In this document: positions 1 through 12,269 of the stretch, in pieces
How the letters are laid out: each line of letters begins with the position of its first letter
Position numbering within the stretch: the stretch's first letter is position 1
Assembly: GCA_023846275.1 (NCBI GenBank)
Contig: CM043870.1
Coordinates: 17,919,057-17,983,056, forward strand
DNA length: 64,000 nucleotides
Direction of reading: 5' to 3'
Source: Vanilla planifolia
Taxonomy: Eukaryota; Streptophyta; Magnoliopsida; Asparagales; Orchidaceae
Position numbers and translations under genes: made by a program
The notes under the pieces: model-generated
What the model was told of the DNA's origin: nothing
What the model saw: the letters and a program-made list of their open reading frames with translations, nothing else
The model's database searches: none

Positions 1-932
1 AACTGGTGATGCATACAAGCTTTAATAACTTTAGTTTTGTTTTTGTTAGATCATGTTTCATTCTTTGCTCATTTGATAATTTTTATTCTTATGAACACAT
101 TTATTAAGCACTTTTTAGAACAATATTTTAGCAATGACAATATTAGTTTTTAACTCCTTTTTTATCCTACAGTATTTTCTTATAGAGTACTTCAAATTTA
201 TTTATTCATTATTAGTATTACTTTTGGCAAGTTTCTTTGCGCAAAATTTTTCAAGATTTTTAATATTGTACATTACTATTTATTTATATCTTTTACTAAA
301 TGTAAATGAACTTAAAATTATTTAACATAACTTTTAAAAATTTAAAGAAAAATGTTTTCAGAAATAAAACTTGTAGAATAGTCAAACTATAAAGAATAAT
401 GACTTAAAAAATTCTTAAGATATTAAAAAATTTCATATTATTTAAAAACAAATCAGAATAAAAATATAAAAAATATTCTATTATAAATAAGAAAGGTAGA
501 AATAAGTTTGAATTGAGCTTAAATGACTAAAGTAAAACATGATTTTTGTATATTAAGAATATTGTATCACATATTACAGTTAATCATGTTTTAGCATGAA
601 AGGTTTTCTTTTCCTGAGTGCAACAAACGATACTATTATATAAACATTGAATTTTTATGTTATTATGCAGAGTAGTTTTTCTCTTTTTCCTTCAAAAAAC
701 TATCATAATCAATGTAAATGTTGTGCTTGCTTTGCTAGATAATAACTACAAGCATAAAAATTTATTTCAAAGTTGGAAAGCAAAAGCTTCCCAAAAAAAT
801 TCAATGATATTATTTTTTAAAAAGAAATTTTATTCAAAATGCATCATAATATAAAATTATAATAAAACAAAAACTAGATAAGATTACCACATTCATGAAT
901 GTACTTTTTTTTTTTGAAATGACATTCATGAA
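1..932. other. Gene-free AT-rich DNA, left edge of duplicated copy 1
   Basis: There is no supportable gene here. From about base 48 the sequence is collinear with 28490-29444: shared stretches include the one around 105 / 28545 (ATTAAGCACTTTTTAG) and the one around 739-845 / 29331-29430. The small open frames at 134-325 and 657-854 are not kept open in the second copy and have no recognisable motif, so I do not call them. The segment lies immediately left of the first LTR of element A. Confidence 0.6.
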
Positions 933-938
933 TGTACT
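889..938 (+). repeat. 33-bp tandem duplication at the edge of LTR A1
   Basis: The 17-mer ACATTCATGAATGTACT, itself containing the perfect palindrome ACATTCATGAATGT, occurs at 889-905 and again at 922-938, separated by a T-run. The second copy of the region (about 29435-29455) has only one degraded version, so the duplication is either specific to copy 1 or was lost from copy 2. Confidence 0.8.
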
Positions 939-2210
939 ACAAAAAAGTGCATTGCATGTTTCTAATTATCTAAATATATTAAATGAAGCAATGTTTTTAA
1001 AACAAGAGTTTGTGCTACTTACTTTTTTTGATAGTGGCTATTTCTTTTAGCTATTATTCTTAGTCAAAAGAGTTTGTGGTCTAAGAAAGCCTAACAAAAA
1101 TATGTCTAAAAAAATTATTTGATATATGAAAATAAGAGTTTTTTTGCACATTTCAATTCTAATTAAAATAAAAAAATTCATACTTTGTTTGCCTTGAAAT
1201 AAATGAATAAGCAGCCACTTAAACTACATGCTCAACAAATTATTCTATTCTCGTTGACTATCTTGAAAGTCATTTTTTATTTATATCATAGTAATGTTTC
1301 AATGATTTATAAAAAAAATATATTAGAATTATAATAATTAATTAGTAAAAATAATGCTGATTTTTAGCAATAGGAACCATTAGTGTCAACTGTGCCTAAA
1401 ACATGTTGGATGCCATTAAAAGGTTGGGAACACATTTCCGTAAACCCCTCAACTAGCTACAGTACTAGGTAGAATAGTGAAAATAGTTTATACGGTTCTT
1501 AGATCAAGTTATTAAAACAGTATCATCATAAATAGTGTAAAGTTTGTCACTAGCATCATGGGTGATAACTTCACGACCAAACGGGAGGCTAGCCAACACT
1601 GAATAGGTTGATATAGAGGATAATGCAAAGCATTGCAAACAAAAAAATTTGTTCACCTTCATAACGTAAGAAAATCAATGCTATATTTTCATGCATTATG
1701 CTTCAGAATCGTAGTAGATACAAATATTGTCTGGTTGCATAATTTCTTTGTTAAATGATACCATCTCCACTACATTTTTGAAAAGATAATATCCTCAATT
1801 CGATCATGCAACCTCACTTTTCAACTGTCTATGCTTGTTTTACACACAGTATCAAAATGTAGTCGTTTGATTATGACTCAAATCTAATTGTTCCAATCAA
1901 ATCCTATTTCTAAATAGCACCAATCAAATCTCATCCATCAATCATATTGTTTTTATAATGAAATAATCTAAATCATTTTCATCAAGAAGCACATGCAAAA
2001 TAGCTTTTTAGCCGTTATTTTCAACTAGCTAGAATATTTTTTAAATTGATAATTTTTTTATTAAAAATACTAAAATAGATTGAATAATAAGGTCATTTTT
2101 CCCATTTGGAAAATAGTTTTTGTTGATTAAAAATATCTATGAATAATAGAAGTTTTTAATAATATGGATTAGTGAATCTTTTTACAATCTTACCAAGATT
2201 TTAAAGCTAT
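933..2210 (+). repeat. LTR A1 (5' LTR of element A, 3'-truncated)
   Basis: This segment matches the 3' LTR at 3750-5531 in order. The start region (TGTACTACAAAAAAGTGCAT) aligns with the start of A2. The stretch from about 1259 (TATCTTGAAAGTC) aligns with 4094. The 'CATGTTGGATGCCATTAAAAGG' region near 1402 aligns with 4255. The last roughly 0.5 kb of the LTR is missing relative to 30700-31225, so the sequence passes directly from mid-LTR into gag. Confidence 0.6.
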
Positions 2211-2212
2211 GA

Positions 2213-2870
2213 TTGAAGGCATTTGCAGCCGATGATCATTTTGACTTCGGTACACTACTAAATGATAAAATCATAAATATTTTTCATTATTTTTTGAATA
2301 CTACAAAATTTAATAAAATTATGAGTTTAAAAATAACTTACAAAATTTGGCATATGTTAGCGATGATTTTTGAAGGATCATTTGAGAAGAATGAAATAAA
2401 AAGTGTCGTAAGAAAATGAAGGCATTGAAAATATTTTTTTGTGAGTCAAAAGTAATCATCACAAGTGAAAAGAAAGAAAATAATGAATGACTCTTCTATA
2501 TGATGGCAAAAGAAGAAAAAGAAGAGAGTATATCTTTAAGTGAGGAAGAAAATTACTTTGAAGAAAATTAAGATAAGCATTTACTTCATGTTTGCAAGAA
2601 GTATGAAAAGTTTAACAAAAAATAAAAGTATTTAAAAAAATAATATAATGAATATGTAATTCATTATAAAAAAAATTAGAGAAAGAGCCAACATATTTAA
2701 CAAGCATGAGAAGGCTCGTGATTGAAAATTAAATGTTAATAAGAATGTATCATTAGTTAAGGAATTGAGTGACTTCAAATACTTACAGTCCACTTGCTCA
2801 TCTTCAAAAACAATAATAATTAGTTGAGAAGTTTTTCTTGAAGATCTTATATACATAAGTATGTTGACAT
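2213..2870 (+). pseudogene. Copia-type gag remnant (element A, copy 1)
   Basis: Around 2290-2400 the frame reads approximately FNKIM-LKITYKIW, then EGSFEKNEIKS. This is the spacing of the plant Copia gag (UBN2) motif, in which F-N-R-I is followed by A-K-E-I-W and H-E-G-T-xx-V-K-E-S-K. Around 2500-2640 comes an acidic stretch (MAKEEKEESISLSEEEN) and a charged segment with CKKYEKFNKK, matching the acidic linker and coiled coil of long plant Copia gags. The N-terminal third is deleted. Stops and frame changes occur every 20-40 codons, and the 68-codon open frame at 2213-2419 is only one surviving piece. No zinc knuckle was found. The same remnant, with its N terminus, lies at 31315-32070. Confidence 0.65.
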
Positions 2871-3749
2871 TTTATATGCTATAATCATAAGTTTACATTA
2901 CACTATTGCATACAGTCCAATTATATTTTACTCCATGTCAGATTAGAGCTAATATACAATTGAAATTTCCAACTTTTGCAATGAGAGTGAAAGAAAATAG
3001 TAACATAAGTTACACATAAATATGTTGAATGCAAAATGGCTTAGGTTCTCAAATATAATAATAAGAATCAAGTATTATGTATATGAACTTTGATTAATAA
3101 ATTCTTACTAAAAAATTAGGATAAACATAAATGAAGAAAAAAATTAGACTTCAGAGATAAAATTTAAAATATTCAAATGAAATAAATAAGGAAAATCATG
3201 CAGTGAAAAAAATCTTAAACTTTAAAACTTATTTAGGATTATCATAAAGAACAAGTTAGATATGAAGTTCTAATTGATTTTCAAATTAATTTTATCATAA
3301 TAATTAATCTTTTTAGAAAAGTTTGAATAAAAAATGATACAATATACCATAAATAATATTTTGTGGTAATTGGTACAAAAAATGAACTAAAACAATTTGA
3401 AAGGAATTATGTGATTTGACCATAAACTATCTAATAAAGTGTAATTATAAGGAAGTGGTTTTCTTAAAAAAATAAACCAGTTTATTATATACTTGGAAAA
3501 CTCATAAAATGTTAAGTCTATTAAAAATTTACAAAAATTAGACTAAGCCTCTATGAGTGATGATAAAAATGAAAGAGAGTAAAAATTGAAAGAAATAAGT
3601 ATAAATTAAAGAGCATTAATCTAGTCATGAAATACATGTAAGAAGAGTTTATCTTCAATTATTTTAGATATTATTTTTAAAAAAAATTTATGCTTTTGAA
3701 TAATTTTATTAAAAGTTTTGCTATCATCAAAATTAAAAAATTGTTCTGA
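2871..3749. other. Element A internal DNA, non-coding now
   Basis: AT-rich sequence lies between the gag remnant and the 3' LTR. It is partly collinear with 32100-32690 and 34560-34700 of copy 2. No RT, integrase or RNase H motif was found in any frame by eye. Confidence 0.45.
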
Positions 3750-5531
3750 TATTGACCTCTAGACATGGTGTTTTGTTTGTTGATAACAAATCCTAAGTAT
3801 TTTGAATAAATTTAGTGAAGTGAACTTTTTAGATATTAGAAAATCGTTACATGTGTTCATAAGAAAATTGGAATGAGTGGGTGGAGCAACGATGGAATCC
3901 AACGAAGATCATCTTAGTTAGAGTGATAAATCACGAAGAGATATATTTTAAATTTAATTTTAAATCTTTCTATTTTTATTTAAAATACAAAGTTTCATTA
4001 AAATACTTATTATAAGACAAAAATTAAATTTTATCAAAAATAATATTCTTCAAAAAATGTTAGGTTCTCAAAAATTTTATGTATTCTCTTTTTCTATCTT
4101 GAAAATCTTTTTTATTTTTTATCAAACCTTAGAATTTATTCAACAACTATTGTAAAATATATAATAAAATTATAATATTTAAATAATAAATAATACTAAT
4201 TGAAATAATGTTAATGATTAGCAATAAAAATCGAAAGTCTCTGCAATTCTTAAAACATGGCTGTCGTTAAGAGGTCTGTAATACAAGTCCCTAAACTCAT
4301 CTAATAGTTGTTATACTAAGTGTAACTTCAAACATAGTTTAGTTGGCTCTTAGAATGGGTGAGTGCACTCATATTCACATATACAATGTATAAATAAATA
4401 CTGACAGCACTGGTAATAAATTCTTTAGCAAATCAGGAGGCAACAAAAGGCTGAATAAATTGAACTTGAGGAACACATAATGCTTTATATATAAAACATC
4501 TTTGTTCACCTTTGTAATATAGGACTTAAGTAAAGCCATCTTTTCATGCAACAAGTTTCTAAATTCTAGCATTAACTAGAACCATCCATAGTGCAATTTC
4601 ATGATCGAATAACCTTCATCTTATCCATCTTTTTATAAAGCCTGATACCATTTAATAATCACATGATCAATTTATTTTCCATGTAAAAGATTTAAATTGA
4701 GCCATCTGACCAAGATTTAGATTTAACAGTTTTGATCAAATACATTTTTCAACATCCCCATCAAATCTCATTTGTTCGATCATACAGTTTTCCCAAATAA
4801 TTAGTCTCAGTTCATTTTGTTCAAACGATTCATGCACAACATTTTTTCGTTAGTCTTTTAAGTGTTTAAGTTATTTTCTTTAAATAATAATTTTTCAACT
4901 AAAATTTTAAAAATATACAAAATAATAATGATTATTTTAATTGTTTATTAATTAATTTTAGTCTTGAACCATTTTTTTTATAAATAAGAATTTTTTGATA
5001 AAATGGACTTATGAATTGTCATACAATTTAAATAAAATTTTCAGACCATAATATTGAAGCTTTTAGTAGCCCAAAATAATTGTTGCTACTGCACCTACTT
5101 TCTTCACCGACTAATCAAGATACTTTTACCTCATTAATTATTTCAACAAGTATAAGATTTTGGCTTTATTAATTTTGATTATGAGGCTATCATAACCAGT
5201 TTCATTTGTTTCGTTGTTGTAAGGGTTTAGCCTGCTTGTCAGTTGTCGAATGTTTTATATTGAGTGCTTTTTCCTAGATTTTGTATGGGGTGAACACAGG
5301 CTTTCTTTAAATTGATCCATTTAATTATCATTGTTATATATTTTAGTTCTTATTGACTTTTTATTTTATGTTATTTTATTAATTTTTTTATTTAAAAAAT
5401 AATTTATTTTAAATTAAATTTAAAATTTTTGTAATATAATTTTAAACTATTTATTTAAATATTTTTTTTGTAAGAAATTGAAATTTTTATTTCTAGTAAT
5501 TCACCCCCTTTTTGTATACCAAAACTTCATC
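3750..5531 (+). repeat. LTR A2 (3' LTR of element A)
   Basis: The segment begins near TATTGACCTCTAGACATGG, which matches, in reverse complement, the outer end of LTR B1 (7347 inward: TGTTGACCTCTCCTTATGG). It ends after the C-rich motif AATTCACCCCC (about 5499-5508) at the palindrome centre. The length of about 1.78 kb agrees with A1' (1.78 kb), A2' (1.81 kb) and B1 (1.81 kb). It aligns with 34702-36513. Confidence 0.7.
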
Positions 5532-5585
5532 ATATGCATATTATTAAGTTCGATTTAGTAAGAGGGGTGAATTGTTAAGAATAAA
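5491..5585. repeat. Centre of LTR-LTR palindrome (tail-to-tail junction)
   Basis: The end of A2 (AGTAATTCACCCCC) is mirrored by the start of B1 (GAGGGGTGAATTG), and the inverted symmetry continues to the centre (CATCATATGCATATTATTAAG), so the two LTR 3' ends meet with ten or fewer bases between them. The outer parts of the arms are the A2 and B1 LTRs, giving arms of about 1.8 kb. The same junction is at 36481-36560 in copy 2. Confidence 0.7.
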
Positions 5586-7347
5586 AATTATTTTTCTAGA
5601 GAATACTTGACCAAAATACCTAATATATTTTTTTAATAAACTTGAGTATATCTTCAAAGGTGAACTTTACTAAATATTAATTTTATTATAAAATAGCTTA
5701 ACTCCTTTAAATATTTTTACTTTTTTCATAAAAACTTTTTAAGAAAATTATGAATCAAAAATTAAAAATTGAAATGGTATATGAATATTTTTCAGATGGT
5801 TCAGCCTAAAATCACTCGTACATCTACCCCTCACAAAAATTAGCAAAAAGAAATAACTAATATAAGTATTTTACTAAATGACTAGTAGGTTAAAGTACTA
5901 AATAACAAAATAATAAACAGTTACTACTATAGCCTCACAACCAAACAAACCTAGAAACAAATAAAATAATTAAATGACATAAAAATAAAACTTAAAGAAA
6001 ACAAAAACATTAAGCTTGAAAAATGTTTAGCATGGTACAAGTGTTTTAAATGAATTGGATGGAATTAAAAAAATTGAGAACTTCACTAATTTTTTAAGCA
6101 AGTAGAGGTTATGAGTTTTATATGTGAAGGACAAAGCATAAGAATGTGATGTTTAGCATTAGGTGCTAATGGCTTGAATGTCATCACCTGAAACTCTTTA
6201 AGTTTTATAAACATTTTATCGATCAATTTTGTTCAAGAATTCACATATTTATGGACATTTTTCCAATTGCAAAAAGTACCTATAAAACTAATCAATTAGT
6301 CACTATTAATAAATTATAAAAATCATGTCTTGAAATAATGGCTAAAAGAGATATTGCCCATGAACTGCTCGATTAAAAGGCTCCTAGACCATTTGATCAT
6401 GAAAAATGCAAGATAAGATGGATCAGATTAACCAAGCACTACTTGATCTAGACCAATGTATCTAAATTGTTATCTAGTAGCTTGATATAGATCTTATGTA
6501 TGGATAAAACATGAAATGTGTGATCACAAAATTTCATTATTGAATAATGAATCTATTTCGGTGTTTTTAAATGGCTAAAGAGAATATGATCATTTGATTG
6601 AAATTTGCATGATCAAATGACAAAATCGTATGAACCATTTTGAGTATAGTCATGCAAAATGGATAAATATTTTAGTTACAGATTGCATGAATGATTGATT
6701 ATTATTGTTGTATAAGACTTTTTCTATGCCACCTAATAAGTGCTTTATTTGGTGTTCCATGGTTTGCTTTAAAGTGATTTCCCCTATTATTTGATGAGTT
6801 AGGTGTTGAACCAAAATTATTTGATGAATTACGGTGTTATTTTATCAATCCGATATGCCCAACACAACGTATTTAGGGGCTATGTTCTAACTTTGCATTT
6901 TCCATTTTATTAGTAGTAGGTTGACCTTTTTTTATTGTTTTAATTATATTGTTAGTTTTACTAATTAATGATTATAATTATGATGCGTTTTGAAATAAGT
7001 TATTTATATAATATTTCCAAAGATATGATCAAGAGTAAAGTACTTTTTTAGATGGTTGACATATTATAAAGATTTTAGAACCTTAATATTTTTTATAAAA
7101 TAATTAATTTAAATAAAATTTTGTTTTTGTGCCTTCAAAGAATGACTTTAATCAAACTTAATATTTTACTCAAAATATAATTGTAAAACCTGCAACTAAA
7201 GTAAAAATATTTTTTTAGTTATATGTCACTCCAAGCAAGATGACATAAGTAACATCTTTCCAAAATCTTAAAATTTACTTAAATGGATTCATTAGTAATG
7301 CTTAGGGTTTATGACATCAAAGAAAACACCATAAGGAGAGGTCAACA
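5541..7347 (-). repeat. LTR B1 (3' LTR of element B)
   Basis: This is a direct repeat of 7790-9672. Shared landmarks include AGTAGAGGT near 6103 and 8354, CTCGATTAAAAGGCTCCTAG near 6368 against CTCGATCAAAAGGTGCTTGG near 8645, and GTTATTTTATCAA near 6837 and 9133. Read on the minus strand it starts TGTTGACCTC and ends with the CAATTCACCCCTC motif. It is inverted relative to LTR A2. Confidence 0.65.
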
Positions 7348-7776
7348 CAACTATCTCACCAACTCGATGATAACATAACTTTTAAAGAAATTGATAAAAA
7401 TATAAACTATTAATAAAAGTAATGTGCATGGCAATTAATGCTCCACCTTCATGTATGCCATGACTACAGTAATGCTCCAGCTTAATTTATGCTTATTTTA
7501 ATCTTTTAATATTTATTCTTCCACTCTTTAACATCACATAAAGGGAGTTAATATACATTTAGTAAATTGTTCACAAATTTAGAATTTTGTTGATTTATCA
7601 AACAACTCATTTTTTTTTCTTTAAGTCTATTTTGTTCAAATTATATCTTTATCTAGTGGTCTAGTACATAATTCCTTTTAAATTTATTTTATTCTTTTTT
7701 ATAACTATTACAAAAATTTATTATTTATACTATCTTAAGTTATGGATGGCTTCAAATTTATCGCAAAGGCTTAATT
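7348..7776 (-). other. Short interior of element B
   Basis: About 430 bp separate the two B LTRs. No coding motif is visible. The counterpart at 38413-38850 is clearly collinear (for example CATGTATGCCAT near 7452 and 38519, and ATATTTAGTAAATTGTT near 38624 against ACATTTAGTAAATTGTT near 7555). Confidence 0.5.
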
Positions 7777-7788
7777 GTTATGATATGA
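7777..7788 (-). other. Possible degenerate tRNA-iMet primer-binding site
   Basis: The plus strand reads GTTATGATATGA. This matches GCTCTGATACCA, the complement of the usual plant Copia PBS, at 8 of 12 positions, and lies just inside the right LTR, where a minus-strand element should carry it. The match is weak, and position is the main support. Confidence 0.3.
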
Positions 7789-7789
7789 T

Positions 7790-9672
7790 AAAGTTTTAAC
7801 ACAAATAATAATTTTATCTATAACTTATTCTTCATAAAGATATTTTTTCAAATTTTAAAGTATTAAGCTTTTCTTTAACTATTTTCTTTTTTCTTACTTA
7901 ATTTTATTTGACTTTTTTAAACTTATTTTCTCAAATCCTATTTATTCATCACACACACACACACACACGCACACACATATATATATATATATATATAATA
8001 TAAAATTGGAATTAATTCATCAAAGTTTAATGTACAAAATTTGATTATAATTATCAAATGTAAGAACATAAACCATTTTAACTCTTAATAAGATAATTGT
8101 CGTACTATTTTCATTCACATAAAGTATTTCCCAAATGACATAAATCCTCATAATGAAATAATAGAAAGAGGCTATTATGTCGTTATAACAAAATAAACTT
8201 GGAAATAGAAAAAAATAATTTGATAACACAAAATGTAAATTACTACACGTTAAAGTTAGATACTTAGAAATTAAAGCTTAATTAAGCACTCATGTTTTTA
8301 TTAAATGAATTATAATAAAGGAAAATTAAGAACTTTGTGTATTTCAGAAGAAAGTAGAGGTCGTTAATGCGACCATTGGAATGTGCACCATAAAAAAGAG
8401 TTAATGAGCATCGAGCACTAAATATTTCAATATGATGGCTTCAAAATTTTTCATTAGATTTTATAAAAAAATTTATTAGTTTATCTTATTCAAGATTTTA
8501 TCTATAAATATTTTCTAATTGCTAAAAACACTTTTCAAATTGCCCAACTAGTCAATAATATTTTAATTAAAAAAATCTATCATACTTTTTAATTATTAAA
8601 TTATAAACATCACAATAACTAAAAGACTCAGTACGTTGGAGGTACTCGATCAAAAGGTGCTTGGACCAATCGATAACGAAAACTTCTTAATTAGATGGAT
8701 TAGAATAAAAAATGTTATTTAGAAATTATGATTTGATCTAGACCATTACATCTGAAAAATAGTTTGATAGATAGATTTTGCTCTTACATGTGGATAAATC
8801 GTGGATTGTGAGATCATAATATTACGTGATTGGGAAGAAGATTAAAATTGGTGTCTTTAAAAGATGGATGAGATTGGAATTATTTGATTACGAAATTGTC
8901 CAAATGTATAGCAAAAATCACTCCAACAGTTTTCAGTGCGATCATGTGAAATGGATAAAAGTTTTAATCCCACATTGAATAAATGTTGGATTATCATTGC
9001 TTTGTTGGAGCTTTCCTATGTTAAACATTTTTGCATATTTTTGAAGGTTGCCTACGCCCTGCTTTGCTCCAAATTTATGCTATGTTTTGATTCTTAAATT
9101 ATGAATTAAACAAAAATTGTTCGACAGATTCGAGAGTTATTTTATCAACATGATAAGCACTATTAGTTGTATTCAGGCATTATGCTCTAATTGATAGTTT
9201 TGGTTAGTTTTACTAATATGTATTTGTTTGTTATTTTAATTATATTACTATGTTTTTACTAATTAATTTTTGTAATTAAACTACACTTTTTTGCAATAGG
9301 TTTTTGAAAGTGAATTTTCAAAGCATTGGTAATAATTGAATGGTTATTTGGGTGGTAAAGATAAGATTAAGAATTTAGAATCCTAATACTTTTCTAAGAT
9401 GATTAATTTAAATAAAATTCAACTTTTGATCTATTTATGTGTGATTTCAATCAATCTTAATATCTAATCAAAACAAAATTGAAACAACTAAAATTAAATT
9501 TAAAATAAATCTCTTTGTTAAATTCAAACCACAACTCTTCTTCTTTTTTGAATTCTCCCATGAACATGAATATCAATTTTCTAAAATCTACAAATTCACT
9601 GAAACAAATATATTAGTAATTTTGAGGGTTTGTTGTTATCAAAAAAAATATCATGACTAAATGTCAATAACA
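7790..9672 (-). repeat. LTR B2 (5' LTR of element B)
   Basis: Direct repeat of LTR B1, clearest from about 8220 to 9672. The left 150-400 bp are heavily decayed and carry a microsatellite. The outer end (…GTCAATAACA at 9672) corresponds to …GTCAACA at 7347. It is collinear with 38850-40582 in copy 2. Confidence 0.6.
7949..7999. repeat. Compound (CA)n(TA)n microsatellite
   Basis: A run of CA dinucleotides, with one CG interruption near 7968, passes directly into a run of AT dinucleotides. It lies inside the left part of LTR B2. Copy 2 has no such run at the corresponding place (about 38900), so it arose or expanded after the duplication. Confidence 0.95.
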
Positions 9673-11550
9673 TGACATATTAAACAATCTCATACTTTAT
9701 GAAATGATCATAAAATAATTGATTATCATTTCATAATTACATTATCTCCTTTACACAATAGTTTTGGACCATTCCAACCATTTATAGGACGATTTTGTAC
9801 CAACACAAAATAATGTCTCATTTGCCTCATGGCTTTACCATTCCAAAATTCTTATTACTCTACTAATGAAAGCATTTTTAAGAATATTAAATGCCTTGTG
9901 TGACGTACATATCGACTTCAAACATTATTAATTTTTTTGAGAAAACTAAATCCACCATTAAGAGGTGACTAACCTTTATTCATTAAAAAAAGCATCATAT
10001 AATCTCTTCATGAAACTTGTTCCTTCTCCTTCTTTAAAGGCATTTTCATAATTATTTAATTTGTCCACTCTTCCAAACCTTTATAAAAAAATTTCCATTT
10101 CATTCCCAACTATAACATCTATGCTATTAGTTGCTTTCCTCTCACAAATCTTCCCACTTGGTACATAATTTTCATTTTATTAGATATCCCTTGTGACAAA
10201 AATCTTATACACACTACATTTTCTTTCACATTCCATTGCAAATGACTTCTAAAAGTTTTTTAGACAAATGTCATAAAAACACTACTCCAAGTGTTATCTA
10301 TTTAATTAAATAATTCATATATTTCTAACAACTTTTGTCACTTTTGTTATTTTTCCTTAAAAGTCAATTATAATTAAATTAATTTTATTTTCAATAAGTG
10401 TTGGCATTTTTTATGACATCCACTTCAATTTAAAGTAGAATTATTATTTAGGATTTCTTTTTATTTATTCAACCATATTTTACTTCTCATCCATATTATC
10501 AATTCTTTAAAATTATAGTCTTTGTGATATTATAAAAAAATCCATATGGAAATTTCATTTCATCACATCCAAAAAAAATTTAAAATCCACTAACATTTAT
10601 TGAACAAATATTAAACTAAATTGAAAGTATTTTGAGTATTTTGGAAACTTCCACACACAATAAGTTAATCATTCAAATCCAATAAATGTTGGGATGCCTA
10701 TAAAGAGTCTTTTCCTCTACTTTGGAAATAGCTACTAGTATGTATAACTTGTACATTATACATTTAGCATGGGATGCACTTCTTCCTTATATTCTTTACA
10801 TCTCATGTTAAGAAGCCCATTGGCCTTTCCTCATGAAACAATCTTTTGGATGCACCATTGTGCTATACATGTAGTATTAGCAATAGCTTTAATTAAAATT
10901 GAAAGATAAAATACATGATGTGCACTAGTTAATGATAATGCAAAACTATCTTGTAAATAATGTAGCAATTTATTTCAATAATCTGTTAAGGAACAAAATC
11001 ATTTCTTTAATTAACTTAACTTTCCAAATATTATAATGCATTTCGTTAAGCATACCTTTATTAATACATGACCCTCTTCTTAAAAGTCCACTTTCTCAAT
11101 TTTCTTTTCAAAATTTCGATGGAGTAAACTTATTCTTTATTAATTCATGTTTTGATTATGTGGATAGTCTTAAAAGATACTAAAATGACATCTATATAAA
11201 AAGAGTACTCTTTATTTGTTCATATCAATATAATGATAATTAATATAGAATATTATATAATACTATATAAAGTATTCTCTCTATGCTAGATTGATAATTA
11301 TTATTATTTAAGAAAATTAATTAATATTAAAAATTATCTTAGCTACACAAAAACCTAATTTTCATAACCTTAACATATTCTTATGATTTTTAAATATTCT
11401 CCTTCATTGATTTCTATTTTTAGCCTAGAATGTTTCGTTAACCATTAGTTAACTATAATATGCATCATGCAACCTTTTAAAAAAGTGTGATGTAACTTTG
11501 CAATCCTTATGTAATATAATTATTTTTGTCATGCCACATAAGTCTTACTA
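9673..11550. other. Gene-free DNA right of element B
   Basis: 9690-10370 is collinear with 40590-41270, and 11026-11550 with 41310-41820. About 640 bp (roughly 10380-11020) are present in copy 1 only, as either an insertion or a deletion in copy 2. I see no protein motif that holds in both copies. Confidence 0.5.
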
Positions 11551-11559
11551 TTTTGTCAA

Positions 11560-12000
11560 CATATATTTGACCTATTATTTTACTGAAAAATGTGCTTTAA
11601 TAACTTACATATGAATTTTTATGGTGGATAACCTAATTTTCAAATAAGTTTAATTTAATATCTCTACATACAAATATTTTGCTTTTAATCTTCCTCATGT
11701 CACCAAGCTAGGTTAAGATAATAACATCTTGCTATCAATATACTGTAACGACTAACATAGTGAAGCTCCTATTTATTATGGATATAGCATATATTATTAA
11801 ATCATCTATCTAAATACTTAATTTAGCATCCTCTATGTTATACATCATATAATGTTTCTCTCCTTAAAATAATAGATGCTACTTTTACTTTTCCCTTGGT
11901 GATACAGGATCCAAAAACCAAAATGCCACAATAATTAAAGCCATTCTAATAATCTCAATGTATAAATAGTTTTATTATCAGACAAATTATGAGTAAACTA
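11560..12000 (-). pseudogene. Probable Copia RNase H relic, minus strand
   Basis: The minus strand at about 11880-11955 reads with the spacing of the Copia RNase H motif D-D-R-x-S-T-S-G-Y-C-x-F-L-G (surviving: D, Y-C, F-G, K). At 11584-11669 it reads C-x-D-I-K-L-N-L-x-E-N-x-V-I-H-H-K, matching the family's C-D-N-x-S-A-I-x-L-x-x-N-P-V-x-H-x-R-T-K-H-I. The same residues can be traced at 41859-42230 in copy 2. Stops interrupt every short stretch. The orientation is opposite to the adjacent RT pseudogene, so it belongs to a different insertion. The identification rests on residue spacing only. Confidence 0.4.
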
Positions 12001-12269
12001 TAATTTATGTATCAATAATATGAAGCCCAAATATGAAAACTTAAGCATAATTTGATTGTAGAGTTACATCGGTAAGTAGATCATAATTGGAGATTAGAAA
12101 CAAAGTTAATGGAAGCTATCTCAACATAATATTCTTCAAATAGATAAATGAATTAGCAATTTATCAAAAAAACTTAGTTGTAATGGAATATACTCAAGTC
12201 GTGTTTGATCAAATTACGCATCGAAAAAAAGAAGTAGATTCAAAAGACATGGAAGCATTTGCAATACTA

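Larger units (their letters stand above)
933..5531 (+). mobile_element. Element A (copy 1): degenerate Copia-type LTR element
   Basis: Two direct repeats (933-2210 and 3750-5531) flank a gag remnant on the plus strand. The better preserved counterpart at 29445-36513 shows the full layout: 5' LTR about 1.78 kb, an initiator-Met-type PBS, gag, internal DNA, and 3' LTR about 1.81 kb. In copy 1 about 0.84 kb spanning the 3' part of the 5' LTR, the PBS and the gag start is missing. No pol is present between the LTRs, so this is a gag-only derivative or a deleted element. The right end is fused tail to tail with element B. Boundaries were set by aligning LTRs by eye and may be off by tens of bases. 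Confidence 0.65.
5541..9672 (-). mobile_element. Element B (copy 1): non-autonomous LTR element, minus strand
   Basis: Two direct repeats of about 1.8 kb (5541-7347 and 7790-9672) flank only about 440 bp. Both are in inverse orientation to the LTRs of element A and related to them in sequence. On the minus strand the right repeat is the 5' LTR, followed by a PBS-like site at 7777-7788. The interior has no gag or pol, which fits a TRIM/LARD-like or internally deleted element. The same layout at 36523-40582 shows that the structure predates the large duplication. Confidence 0.6.

Noticed and set aside
134..325. 63-codon plus-strand open frame near the window start
   Set aside because: Hydrophobic low-complexity translation of T-rich DNA; not open in the duplicated counterpart at about 28570-28690.
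7949..7999. CA/TA tract considered as a regulatory or origin signal
   Set aside because: An ordinary compound microsatellite within an LTR; nothing around it suggests a function.
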